DNA of 64,000 bases from Dermatophilus congolensis (GTDB lineage Bacteria > Actinomycetota > Actinomycetes > Actinomycetales > Dermatophilaceae), in contig JAUNUP010000006.1 in NCBI GenBank assembly GCA_030538115.1, positions 124,001 to 188,000 on the forward strand, in the 5' to 3' direction. Shown piece after piece: positions 34,104 through 42,190 of the stretch. A program made the translations under genes and the position numbers. Below the pieces are notes generated by a model. The model did no database searches and had not been told where the DNA came from. It saw only the letters and a list, made by a program, of their open reading frames with translations. Positions within the stretch are counted from its first letter, which is position 1; the number at the start of each line of letters is the position of its first letter.

Positions 34104-34523
34104 ATGAGGCGCTCGGGCGTGTTGCACGGCGAACTCGCGCACCGGTTGGCGTTGCTCGGCCACACCGACAGGTTCGTCGTGGCGGATCGCGGGCTGCCGC
34201 TCCCCCGGAGCCTGCCCGTGATCGACCTGGCCCTCGTGCCCGGCCTGGTGCCGTTCGAGGTGGTTCTCGACGCGCTGCTCGGGGAGGTCGTGGTGCAGGC
34301 CCACGTCTACGCGGCCGAGGCGAGAGAACGTGGCGACGACGCGGTGGCCGGGGTGGTCATGGGCTGGCTCGCCTCCCGCGCGACCTTGATCGGCCCTGGG
34401 CAGGCCGTTCCGCACGAGGAGTTCAAGCAGCTCCTGGCCGATGAGCGGGTCGCGTTCGCCGTGCGAACCGGCGAGGAGACTCCGTACGCCAACGTCATCC
34501 TCGAGGCCGGCGTGCCGTTCTGA
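34104..34523 (+). CDS. rbsD: D-ribose pyranase
   Basis: A 139-residue RbsD/FucU-family protein that interconverts pyranose and furanose anomers of ribose so that the kinase can use it. The family start MRRSGVLHGELAHRLALLGH contains the catalytic His (about residue 20), and the C-terminal FAVRTGEETPYANVILEAGV is highly typical. Last gene of the operon. A ribokinase gene (rbsK), often adjacent, is not found in this window. Confidence 0.93.
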   Translation: MRRSGVLHGELAHRLALLGHTDRFVVADRGLPLPRSLPVIDLALVPGLVPFEVVLDALLGEVVVQAHVYAAEARERGDDAVAGVVMGWLASRATLIGPGQAVPHEEFKQLLADERVAFAVRTGEETPYANVILEAGVPF

Positions 34524-34638
34524 TCCGATGTCACGTAGCTGTGATGCCGGTGCCGATACGTCGATACATCGCGTCCGTAGCGTTCATGGTGAGGTCGACG
34601 GAAGGGATCCGATCGACAGCGTTCGATCGGAAGGAACG

Positions 34639-35211
34639 ATGATGAAGGTCACCATGTACGCCGCAGCAGCGCTGGTTCTCGTGGGCGCGCTCACCGGATG
34701 CGCGGGAGCCGCCTCCACGGGTGGCCCCGTCACAGCAGCCGACACGAGTGCTGCCACCGCAACGCAGACGAGCCGCCCGGCCGCGTCGCAGACGGCCACC
34801 CCCGTCAGCACCACGGCCCCGGCGCGCCCCTCGGAGTCGGGCCTGCCCGCTCCGGCGAAGAGCGACAGCTCCAGCACCGGCAACAACAACGGCACAGACA
34901 GCGCGGAGCCGGGCACGTCGTTCACCGCGTACGGGCAGAGCGTGGCCTGGCGCGCGGTGGTCGACAAGGGCGTGCTCACGACGGAGGGCCCGGTCGTCGG
35001 TGAACGCAAGGTCGAGGTAGAACGCAGCGCCTTCGCCAAGGGCGTCGACTTCACCGGCAAAGACGGGCGCACCGAGATCACCCTCACCGTGCAGTCGGGC
35101 AGCTGCATCGACTCCGCGGGAGACACAGGGATGAAGGCGATCCTGTCGGTCGGCGACCGCCGGCTGCAGGGCTGCGCGGTCGAGGGAGGCTACGAACTCA
35201 CCGAGAACTGA
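34639..35211 (+). CDS. lipoprotein with C-terminal COG3650/MliC-like domain
   Basis: A 190-residue lipoprotein. The signal peptide ends in lipobox LTGCA (Cys about residue 21). A Thr/Ser/Pro-rich spacer of about 70 residues follows. The C-terminal half has paired cysteines in GSCIDSAGDTG and LQGCAVEGG, in the arrangement of COG3650 envelope proteins that bear a MliC/HslJ-like fold. No function can be proposed. Two ATG codons are adjacent (34639, 34642) behind AAGGA. Its 3' end overlaps the convergent gene at 35198 by 14 bases. Confidence 0.72.
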   Translation: MMKVTMYAAAALVLVGALTGCAGAASTGGPVTAADTSAATATQTSRPAASQTATPVSTTAPARPSESGLPAPAKSDSSSTGNNNGTDSAEPGTSFTAYGQSVAWRAVVDKGVLTTEGPVVGERKVEVERSAFAKGVDFTGKDGRTEITLTVQSGSCIDSAGDTGMKAILSVGDRRLQGCAVEGGYELTEN

Positions 35212-35764
35212 GTGCCGCGCCTGCATCGGGCTCGTCGCCCGGAAGGTGGTAGACCTGCTGGGTCGCCTGCCCCGAGCCGAACGGCCCGGTGCTGGTCACA
35301 GTGAGTCTGCGGTAGGTGGCGATGCCGTCGCCGGCCACGAGGTTGTCGGCGACCACCCGTGCGGCCACCTCGACGTCTTTGCCCGACGCGCAGGTCGGCG
35401 AGCAGTCGTTGTACACGAGGGTGCCGAGCGCGGACGCCTGCGGCAGGCCCCAGTCGGTCCACGTGAGGTTCTCGAGAATCTCGCCACCGTCGGCGCACGC
35501 CAGCACGTACGAGGTGGGGCGTCGGATGCGGGAGTCACTCGTGCACTCCGCCAAGAACGTCGTATCTCCGGTGGCGACGCTCTGCTCCCCGGCCGCGCCG
35601 GTGGCGGGCACGCTCTGGCTGATCGGCGCCGGGTCGACGACGCTGCACGCCGTCGTCGTCAGTAACAGACCGGCCGCGAGCGCAGTGAGCACCGTCGACG
35701 TTCGGCGCGAACCCGTCGCGCACCCCGACATCCGCGCATCGTGCGCGTTCTCGCTGGTCGACAT
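35198..35764 (-). CDS. secreted lipoprotein of unknown function
   Basis: A 188-residue protein with an N-terminal extension, then a hydrophobic signal segment ending in TTTACS (Cys at about 40). The mature part is found in actinobacterial lipoproteins of unknown role: SYVLACADGGEILENLTWTD then a G(L/V)YND C..C pair, so two disulfides are possible. Start ATG 35764 follows GAGGC. The signal sequence is unusually far from the start; the internal ATG at codon 12 would give a shorter leader. Confidence 0.7.
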   Translation of the reverse strand: MSTSENAHDARMSGCATGSRRTSTVLTALAAGLLLTTTACSVVDPAPISQSVPATGAAGEQSVATGDTTFLAECTSDSRIRRPTSYVLACADGGEILENLTWTDWGLPQASALGTLVYNDCSPTCASGKDVEVAARVVADNLVAGDGIATYRRLTVTSTGPFGSGQATQQVYHLPGDEPDAGAALSSR

Positions 35765-35890
35765 GGCTCGGCCTCTCGTGTGCGTGCAATCTCCTAACGG
35801 CACGCAGAGCGCCGTCAGCAGCACATTGGCATCGTCACATCACACGACGGTCTCTACGGCGCAACCGGCGCCCTACAACCGGCGCAGGGT

Positions 35891-36277
35891 TCAGGGTTGG
35901 TGGGAGCCGCGCGTTCCGTCGGACCGGCGCCAGTCGACGACGAGGCCCTCCTTAGCCCCGAACTTGGCGAGGTGGCGACCGACGACATCTTCGAGGCCGG
36001 CGAGTTGCCCCGGGTCGGAGCCGGTCACGTCTATCACCAGCGTCGCCTCCTCCGCCCGCACCGTGGCGCGACCGGAGCCGAGTTGCATCCAGCCAGAGGC
36101 GGATTCAGCCGACCATTCGCCGCCGTGCCGCCGCGACATGTGCGACACGAGTTGCTTGCCGTAGCGCTCAGGGCGCTCGGTCGCGACGCGAGCGGTGCTG
36201 GTCGCAGTGCGGCCACCGGTCAGACCGCGGACACCCCGGCGAAGGGTGTCGAGAAACTTAGGTACACCTAATTGCAT
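35891..36277 (-). CDS. DUF2218-domain protein
   Basis: A 128-residue protein whose centre and C-terminus (RYGKQLVSHMSRRHGGEWSA, residues about 37-56, and the end with LEDVVGRHLAKFG) match DUF2218. Members are small alpha/beta proteins often near siderophore or iron genes; the molecular role is unknown. The first 35 residues are an unusual basic N-terminal extension. Codons 2-6 overlap TTAGGTGTACCTAA, which resembles part of a DtxR/IdeR iron box. It lies downstream of the alpha/beta hydrolase gene on the same strand, about 90 bases away. Confidence 0.78.
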   Translation of the reverse strand: MQLGVPKFLDTLRRGVRGLTGGRTATSTARVATERPERYGKQLVSHMSRRHGGEWSAESASGWMQLGSGRATVRAEEATLVIDVTGSDPGQLAGLEDVVGRHLAKFGAKEGLVVDWRRSDGTRGSHQP

Positions 36278-36365
36278 CGGTTCACCGTACCGAATCCGGT
36301 GGCACCACCGCCACGTCGATGCGTCCGACGGCCACTTCCCAGCCGCTGCCAGACACTGCCCGCAG

Positions 36366-37316
36366 CTACGCGGACACGCCGCCGTTCGCCGATTCGGCGT
36401 CCTCCGTCTGGTCGGCCTCGGATAGGCCCTTCGCCAGCGGGTCGGCCGCGATGGCGGCGAGCAGATCGGCGAGCGTGCCGGGCACGGTGTACTGCGGCCA
36501 CTGCCCCGATTCGAGGTAGACGAGCCGCAGCGCGTCGTGCTCGCGCGCCATCGCCACCTCACGAGAGGCCATCTGCACGTCGTAGCCGTGGCTGAGATGC
36601 ACCATCCACACGGGAACCTGGTACTTCGGGATGAGGTCCATGCACGGAAAGAAGTCGTGGTCGGCCGGAAAGTGGCCGACCATCGCGATGTCCTCGGGGT
36701 CGGGCTGGTGCACCCACGATCCGTCGTCGCCCCACCCCAGGCAGTACTCGCGCTCGGCCCGCAGTTCTTCCATGTCGCTCATGAACCAGTCGATCGAGCC
36801 GTTGAGCACGACCACGTCGAGCACCCGATCTGCAGCTTCGCGGCCGACTCCTGTGGCGCCGAGGCAGAAGCGGGTGCGCATCGCCTCCTTGAAGTAGTCG
36901 GAGGCGGCGAAGTCGCAGATCTCCCGCATCTCGTCGCGGGTGCGCACGATGCTTCCGCCGACCGCGACGCCGGCGGCGAACAGGTCGGGGCGGGCCGAAA
37001 CGGCCTCCGTCATGCACAGGCTGCCGTGATCGTGGCCGACGAGTATCGGTGTGACGTCAAGATGCTCGGCCGTGGCGATGAGGCACTGGTACACGGAGAA
37101 GGGGGTGCGCATCGTGCACGTCGACTGGCCGTGACCGGGCAGATCGACGGCGAGGACGCGGCAGGTGCGGGCGAGCGGAATCGCGACCCTGTCCCAGTTC
37201 ATCGCGCACATACCCAGAGCGTGCACCAGCAGCACGACCGGGCCATGACCGCCGTAGTCGCGTACCGCCAGGGTGCCGTCTTCGAAAGGCACACGAAGCG
37301 TTGCCGGCGAATTCAC
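36366..37316 (-). CDS. alpha/beta hydrolase with Asp nucleophile elbow
   Basis: A 316-residue alpha/beta-hydrolase-fold protein. The oxyanion region is VHALGMCAMNWD and the nucleophile elbow GHDHG (about residues 93-97) has Asp, as in haloalkane dehalogenases and epoxide hydrolases, not Ser. The segment where the catalytic His is expected reads ESGQWPQYTVP, with Gln in place of the usual His of SGHWPQ. The enzyme could use another His or be inactive toward typical substrates. No signal peptide. The terminal 25 residues are acidic and probably disordered. Confidence 0.82.
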   Translation of the reverse strand: MNSPATLRVPFEDGTLAVRDYGGHGPVVLLVHALGMCAMNWDRVAIPLARTCRVLAVDLPGHGQSTCTMRTPFSVYQCLIATAEHLDVTPILVGHDHGSLCMTEAVSARPDLFAAGVAVGGSIVRTRDEMREICDFAASDYFKEAMRTRFCLGATGVGREAADRVLDVVVLNGSIDWFMSDMEELRAEREYCLGWGDDGSWVHQPDPEDIAMVGHFPADHDFFPCMDLIPKYQVPVWMVHLSHGYDVQMASREVAMAREHDALRLVYLESGQWPQYTVPGTLADLLAAIAADPLAKGLSEADQTEDAESANGGVSA

Positions 37317-37580
37317 GGCACCACGCTACCGCAGCCGCGCGTGGCACTGCCCGGCGTATACCTGGCGGCCAGGCGCCGTTCACCATGCTCACGACGCTCC
37401 GCGCGGGAAGATCGCGCGCGAATCGCTCACGCCACCACGGCTTTCACTACCCTCGCCTGCGCGCAGCTGTGCTCCCTTGCCGTGTTCATCGCGGCTGACG
37501 GTATGCATACGGTGGGTGACGCGATCACCTCTCGCGCGGGCCGCTGTCACACTCGCACCGATGCCGGACAGGAGGTGTAT

Positions 37581-38135
37581 GTGAACAGTTCAGAGCAAGA
37601 ACGGTTCGAAGCCGTGTACGCCCACGCGTACGACGACGTGCTTCGGTTCGTTCAACGACGTATGTACGCCTCCGATGTCGGGCTGGCCGAAGACGTGGTC
37701 GCCGACGCGATGCTCGTGGCCTGGCGCCGGGTCGGCGAATTGCCCGTCGAGTTGGGCGACGCCCGAGCCTGGCTGTTCGGCATCGCCCGAAACTGTCTGC
37801 TCAACTCCGCCCGGTCGCTGCGTCGGCACGACGCGCTCGGAGTGCGAGTGGCACAGGCCTCCGGCAGCGGCACCACTCCAGACGCGGCCGACGCGGTCGC
37901 CACCCAGGTCGATCTGACAGTCGCCTGGGAGAAGCTCTCTCCCGCCGACCAGGAGGTTGTGGGCCTCGCGGTCTTCGAAGGCCTCACCTCCGCCCAGGCC
38001 GCCGCGGTCATCGGTACGACCTCCGGCGCCTTCCGAATCCGCCTATCACGCGCGCGTGCCGCGTTGCGACGCCACCTCGAGGGCGCCGCACAGCGCCTGC
38101 ACGAGACCGCACCGTACGAGGGGACGCGCTCATGA
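37581..38135 (+). CDS. ECF-type RNA polymerase sigma factor
   Basis: A 184-residue sigma-70 family factor with only regions 2 and 4. Region 2 is at about residues 10-80 (DDVLRFVQRRMY, LAEDVVADAMLVAWRRV, ARAWLFGIARNCLLN) and region 4 at about 120-170 (WEKLSPADQEVVGLAVFEGL, TSGAFRIRLSRARAALRRHL). GTG 37581 follows AGGAGGT. It overlaps the next gene by ATGA, the usual sigma/anti-sigma arrangement, so it probably drives an envelope or stress regulon including its own operon. Confidence 0.92.
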   Translation: MNSSEQERFEAVYAHAYDDVLRFVQRRMYASDVGLAEDVVADAMLVAWRRVGELPVELGDARAWLFGIARNCLLNSARSLRRHDALGVRVAQASGSGTTPDAADAVATQVDLTVAWEKLSPADQEVVGLAVFEGLTSAQAAAVIGTTSGAFRIRLSRARAALRRHLEGAAQRLHETAPYEGTRS

Positions 38136-39343
38136 ACACCAACCAAAACCACACCGGCGACAACCTTCTCGACGACGCCCTGCGCACGCTGGACGTCGCC
38201 GACCACGAACTCACCCCCGCCCAACTGGGGCGCAAGCAGACGCTACTGCGCGACCTGTTGGCCACGGACTCGTCCGGCGCCCACAGGGGGGCGTCGGGCG
38301 AGACCGCTGCTCACACCGACGCCCACGTCGTGCCGATCACGGCTGCGCCCGGTCGTCGGGCCGAGCGCTCGCGCCGCTCGCGTGCCCGCTGGCTCCTGCC
38401 GGCTGCCGCGGCCGCCGCTCTAGTGGGAGCGATGGTCGTCGCAGGGCAGCCGGGCGAGAAAGCGGCGTACGCCTCCTGGACCCCGGACCCCACGCCCGTG
38501 TCAGGCGAACTGCTCACGACGGCGGAGAACGCGTGCCGCAAGGGAGTGGCAGATTCGGCTTCGCGTGACGACGACCTGCCGCCGGAGCTGCGCCCGACCA
38601 CGAAGCCTGAAGACATGGCCACTGTGGTGGCGGAGCGCCGCGGCGACTACCTCTTCCTCGCCATGGCCGACGGGCAGGGCAGCACGTCGCAGTGCTTCTT
38701 CGACGCCTCCGATCCGTCGAAGCCGCACGGCATGACGGGCTCGGCGGCCACGTCGATGTCGCCCGCTCCCACGGAGCTGGGCCGCGACGGCCTCGAAGGC
38801 GCCGGAGGCGGTGCCGCCAGCGGACCGGAGGGCTCGTACGCGTTCGCCGAGGGCCGCGTGGGCAGCGACGTCACGGGTGTCACCGTGCACGCGGACGGCA
38901 CCGCTGTGCGCGCCACCGTCACGAACGGCTACTTCGCGGCGTGGTGGCCGATCAAGCCGGTCGAGGGCGTGATGGTCTCGCCGATCATCACGTACGACGT
39001 GGCCCTGCGCGACGGCACGGTGCGCACGGACGTCTCGGGCACGCCGGGTGAGCCGGCGCCCGCGGCTCCGGGCCCGCGCGAGGTCGGGCACATCGAACGC
39101 GGAGGCGGCGTGAGCGACGCCGGCGAGGTCGCGACCGCCGGTGGCCATGTCGGCAGCGAGGTCACGGGCGTGACGATCAATGTCGAGGGCAAGCAAGTCG
39201 TCGCCACGGTCAAGGACGGCACGTTCACCGCCGAGTGGCCGAGCACGACGGCAGGAGAGGTCCCGCCCATCACGTTCGACCTGACGCTCAAGGACGGCAC
39301 GGTCCTGAAAAACCAGCAACCGACGGACGCCACCAACCGCTGA
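38132..39343 (+). CDS. membrane protein coupled to the ECF sigma gene, anti-sigma-like, with duplicated outer modules
   Basis: A 403-residue protein. The cytoplasmic part (residues 1-86) is short and mainly helical and could contact the sigma factor; a classical zinc anti-sigma (ZAS) motif is not seen. One TM segment lies at about 87-105. The extracellular part has two related modules, about 240-300 and 340-395, each with GxVGSxVTGVT then a VxATVxxGxFxAxWP strand and (I)TxDxxLxDGTV. Translational coupling with the sigma factor makes an anti-sigma or sensor role likely. No known domain name is assigned. Confidence 0.75.
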   Translation: MNTNQNHTGDNLLDDALRTLDVADHELTPAQLGRKQTLLRDLLATDSSGAHRGASGETAAHTDAHVVPITAAPGRRAERSRRSRARWLLPAAAAAALVGAMVVAGQPGEKAAYASWTPDPTPVSGELLTTAENACRKGVADSASRDDDLPPELRPTTKPEDMATVVAERRGDYLFLAMADGQGSTSQCFFDASDPSKPHGMTGSAATSMSPAPTELGRDGLEGAGGGAASGPEGSYAFAEGRVGSDVTGVTVHADGTAVRATVTNGYFAAWWPIKPVEGVMVSPIITYDVALRDGTVRTDVSGTPGEPAPAAPGPREVGHIERGGGVSDAGEVATAGGHVGSEVTGVTINVEGKQVVATVKDGTFTAEWPSTTAGEVPPITFDLTLKDGTVLKNQQPTDATNR

Positions 39344-39531
39344 ACCCGACGACGCTGGGCCTCGAGGCCGCAGGCGACCGAGAACCGTAGGAGCTCAACG
39401 GTTGCCATGCAGCGCCCAACACGCAACGATGCCCGCTGTCTCCGATGGAGGCGGCGGGCATCGGCGTGGGGTTATCCACAGGTTCGTGCCACGACCTGCG
39501 CAGATGAGCGACGGAAGTCCACTCTGTCCTC

Positions 39532-39855
39532 ATGCCGACGACGACCGACCCCGACGACCCGAGCAACGACCGCGACCGGAACGAGCGTGCATCCCCGACC
39601 GACATCCCCTGGCCCGACCCGCTCGTGACACCAAAGCAAGCGGGACAAGCAGGTCAGCCACGACAAGAAGGCCAGCCAAGGCAGACAGGTCAGCCGAGGC
39701 AAGCGAGGCACCCGTCGCAGGGTCAGATCTTCGGCGGGATCCTCTTCGCGAAGGACCTCCCGGCCTGGCTCTGGGCGTCGAGGCAACCGCCGATGACCAA
39801 GGCGATGCAAGAGCGAATGGACCGCTTCGAAGACCACCGCAGAACCCTGCGCTGA
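39532..39855 (+). CDS. small hydrophilic protein with Gln/Arg/Pro repeats
   Basis: A 107-residue frame. Residues about 36-64 are made of near-repeats of the type GQPRQ(E/T) (GQAGQPRQEGQPRQTGQPRQ), followed by a better-ordered tail (QIFGGILFAKDLPAWLWASR). The repeat is visible in the DNA too, as imperfect 15-18 base units. No family is recognised, and the frame could be a variable lineage-specific protein. It lies between the anti-sigma-like gene and the serine hydrolase gene. Coding status is moderately supported by codon bias. Confidence 0.5.
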   Translation: MPTTTDPDDPSNDRDRNERASPTDIPWPDPLVTPKQAGQAGQPRQEGQPRQTGQPRQARHPSQGQIFGGILFAKDLPAWLWASRQPPMTKAMQERMDRFEDHRRTLR

Positions 39856-39983
39856 GAACCGGCGGGCGCACAATCGGCTCGGGTCGCGTGTGCCCGCGTG
39901 GCGGGATCGGTCAGATGGTGGCCATGACGCGTCCACATTGTGTGGTTAAGCTGCGGCTCAGGATGACAAATGGGGAGGTCAGC

Positions 39984-40916
39984 GTGCGATTCGACGCTTC
40001 GAAACCTGTCGTGACGCGAGCCTCTCTGCGCCGCAACCGAACTCCGCGACGGGCCCCCTCCTCACGGCTCCTCCTGGTGCCGGCGTTGTGTGTCGCGCTC
40101 ACGGGCGGGGCGGCCTGGGGGGCGCAGGCGATCCCCTCCGCCCCCACGCAGACGGAGACTGCAGGGATCGCACTCTCCGCCTCCGCAGCAACGGATGCGC
40201 GCTTCGAGCGGTTGACCAAGGAGATCGTGCCGCTGATCAAGCCGTACGACATCGGGGTGTCGATCACCGACCACCGCAGCGGTCGCCGCTGGTCGTACCG
40301 CGGAGCACGGGCTACGAACCAGGCGTCGATGGTCAAGCTCGGCACGTCGGTGGCACTGTTCCTCACCGCCGACAGGCAGGGCCGCGCCGTGACCTCGCAG
40401 GAGCGCACGTGGATGCGCCGCGCGCTGCAGGTCTCCGACAACCCGGCGCAGGACGCGCTGTGGTCTCGCATCGGCAGCCACGACGGCTACGCCCGGGCGA
40501 TGGCCGACATGGGCCTCTCGGAGGCGACCAAGCCGGTGAAGGGCCGCAGTTGGGGCTTGACGCTCTCGACGCCGAACGACCAGGTCAAGCTGATGACGGC
40601 CCTGCTGGAGGGCGATTCGCCCCTGAAAGAAGCCGACGCGAAGTGGCTCCTGACGACGATGCGGGGCGTCGCGAAGGGGCAGACGTGGGGCGCGGCGCCG
40701 TTCGGCTCCGACGAAGGCCGCACGATCGAGGTGAAGAACGGCTGGTCACCGTACCGCCCGAGCAACCGCTGGCGCCTGACCTCGGTGGGCCACATCAAGG
40801 ACTCCCGCCACGACTACACGATCGCGATCCTCTCGAACGGCTGGCGAACGAGCGGAGCCGGAATCCCGAAACTCGACGCCGTCGGCTGGCAGGTCTACAG
40901 AATCCTGGGCTACTGA
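39984..40916 (+). CDS. secreted beta-lactamase-fold serine hydrolase
   Basis: About 310 residues with a signal peptide or anchor at about 27-48. Catalytic motifs of the class A beta-lactamase/PBP fold are present: SMVK at 115-118, SDN at 151-153 and KNG at 251-253 (replacing KTG). It is thus likely to act on peptidoglycan or a beta-lactam-like substrate, but no Glu166 omega loop is recognised. GTG 39984 follows GGGGAGG; ATG 39963 is an alternative. The last 80 bases, including the stop codon, are repeated at 41671-41753. Confidence 0.82.
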   Translation: MRFDASKPVVTRASLRRNRTPRRAPSSRLLLVPALCVALTGGAAWGAQAIPSAPTQTETAGIALSASAATDARFERLTKEIVPLIKPYDIGVSITDHRSGRRWSYRGARATNQASMVKLGTSVALFLTADRQGRAVTSQERTWMRRALQVSDNPAQDALWSRIGSHDGYARAMADMGLSEATKPVKGRSWGLTLSTPNDQVKLMTALLEGDSPLKEADAKWLLTTMRGVAKGQTWGAAPFGSDEGRTIEVKNGWSPYRPSNRWRLTSVGHIKDSRHDYTIAILSNGWRTSGAGIPKLDAVGWQVYRILGY

Positions 40917-40919
40917 CGC
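40837..40919. repeat. 83-bp direct repeat, copy 1 (3' end of the serine hydrolase gene)
   Basis: These 83 bases cover the final codons and stop of the gene at 39984 and match 41671-41753 at 81 of 83 positions in the same orientation. The two copies enclose about 750 bases with an RHH-type gene pair. Confidence 0.9.
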
Positions 40920-40936
40920 GACGGACCCGCAACTCG

Positions 40937-41161
40937 CTACTCGCTACGTGAAAGCTCCCGCTCGACGGCTCGCCGAATCCACGAGGAGACCGACCGATCG
41001 TCGGCCGCGGCAGCCTCACGAACACGAGCGAGCACGTCCTCAGGAAAACGAACCGGTACAGGCGCCCCCATGGGCCGACGACGCCGCACGGGCGCACCGA
41101 CCGGCTCCCGGTGAGCAGGGTCGGCATAGAACTCGTACTCTTCCTCGGGAGTCATAGCCAT
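40937..41161 (-). CDS. ribbon-helix-helix (CopG-like) protein
   Basis: A 74-residue protein with a disordered first half (Tyr/Glu and Arg/Pro rich) and a C-terminal ribbon-helix-helix: VPVRFPEDVLARVREAAAAD then RSVSSWIRRAVERELSRS (about residues 35-73). Such proteins are commonly antitoxins or small repressors. Its start lies 10 bases inside the end of the upstream gene at 41152, so the two form an operon. Gene order, with the RHH second, would be reversed relative to most antitoxin-first modules. Both genes lie between the 83-bp direct repeats. Confidence 0.7.
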   Translation of the reverse strand: MAMTPEEEYEFYADPAHREPVGAPVRRRRPMGAPVPVRFPEDVLARVREAAAADDRSVSSWIRRAVERELSRSE

Positions 41162-41574
41162 CGATCTCTCCTATAGCTTGCCGCAGCAGAAATGCTCGCC
41201 ACGTAACAACCGATCGGTCGGCAGCGAGCGGGATCACCATCCCTCGCCGGAGCGATAGGCACCTGCCACACGACCCCGCCGATCTCCGCGACCATCAGCC
41301 AATGCGCAGGCGGAAGGGCCGGGTAGAAGAGTGGCTCACTCCGCCAAATCTCCTGAACTAGCGTGACATCGGCACCGCCATGCTTCGACAGATGCCCGAG
41401 CTGCCGATCAACCTCAAACGGATCGCTGTCGTCCAGCAATTCCAGATCCAAACGACGTTCGACTGAATCGTAATACAAGTCACTACACATGACTACGCTG
41501 GCTTGAGCCGACGCGACGGCTGCGTGCTCCGATGAGACCAGTGTCCATGCATCCCACGCTGCCTGGAATGGCAC
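41152..41574 (-). CDS. unknown protein, possible toxin partner of the RHH protein
   Basis: A 140-residue soluble protein that I do not recognise. It contains a Cys/Tyr/Trp-rich composition, DLYYDSVERRLDLELLDDSD near residues 32-51, and PALPPAHWLMVAEIGGVVWQ near 86-105, predicted as beta strands. It overlaps the RHH gene by 10 bases. Position beside an RHH protein, between direct repeats and close to a PIN toxin module, suggests a toxin-antitoxin type pair, but this is inference only. Confidence 0.5.
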   Translation of the reverse strand: MPFQAAWDAWTLVSSEHAAVASAQASVVMCSDLYYDSVERRLDLELLDDSDPFEVDRQLGHLSKHGGADVTLVQEIWRSEPLFYPALPPAHWLMVAEIGGVVWQVPIAPARDGDPARCRPIGCYVASISAAASYRRDRWL

Positions 41575-41620
41575 CCCTCAGACCACCTGCACCCGGCTCT
41601 CCTGTGGACAGGGACCACGG

Positions 41621-41638
41621 CGGTGCGGGGTTGTGGAT
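41621..41638. repeat. 18-bp direct repeat, copy 1
   Basis: CGGTGCGGGGTTGTGGAT occurs here and, identically and in the same orientation, at 42530-42547. The two copies enclose the second 83-bp repeat and the PIN toxin-antitoxin module. Confidence 0.8.
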
Positions 41639-41670
41639 GACGCGCCTCCCCAGGCTCACGCGGTGAAGGA

Positions 41671-41753
41671 CGGCTAGCGAACGAGCGGAGCCGGAATCCC
41701 GAAACTCGACGCGGTCGGCTGGCAGGTCTACAGAATCCTGGGCTACTGACGCT
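41671..41753. repeat. 83-bp direct repeat, copy 2
   Basis: Near-identical to 40837-40919 (two mismatches: G to A in CTGGCG and C to G in GCCGTC). The copy is cut off from its gene, so here it is only a non-coding duplicate of the gene's 3' end. The ends of the homology are sharp on both sides. Confidence 0.9.
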
Positions 41754-41767
41754 CGCCTACCGAGTGG

Positions 41768-42190
41768 CTACGCGAAGGGGTTCGTGATCGTGAGCCCCTC
41801 GATGCGCTGTCCGGCTTGCAGGTCCTCCGTGAGAAGTGTCGTGCAGCCCGCTTGCAGCGCCGACGCGACGATGAGCGAGTCGTAGAACCCGAACTGCCAA
41901 CGCGCTTTCACATCGAGCGCCCGGTGGTAGAGCGTCGGGCTCGGCCACACGGTGATCAGCGGCGTTATCGCTGCATCGCAGAACCGACGGGCTTCGTCAA
42001 CGGTGAGCGACACGCGCGCGCCCTTGAGCGCGACGTTAAGAAACTCCTGCAGCACTTGAAAACTCGTGCATGCGTCACCAGTCGTGAGGGCTGAACGGAT
42101 GATGCCGTCGGCTGTGTCGCACTTGCGCGGATCGGTCGAGTCCAGGGCGTACACAAACACGTTGGTGTCGATGAAGGCCTCAGCGCTCAT
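41768..42190 (-). CDS. PIN-domain ribonuclease toxin (VapC-like)
   Basis: A 140-residue PIN-domain protein. The four acidic active-site residues are present: D8 in FIDTNVFVYALD, E49 in VLQEFLN, D104 in YDSLIVASAL and D123 in LLTEDL. Toxins of this family cleave tRNA or other RNA. The start ATG (42190) lies 11 bases within the end of the upstream antitoxin-like gene, the typical coupled arrangement. It is a complete, probably active toxin. Confidence 0.92.
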   Translation of the reverse strand: MSAEAFIDTNVFVYALDSTDPRKCDTADGIIRSALTTGDACTSFQVLQEFLNVALKGARVSLTVDEARRFCDAAITPLITVWPSPTLYHRALDVKARWQFGFYDSLIVASALQAGCTTLLTEDLQAGQRIEGLTITNPFA

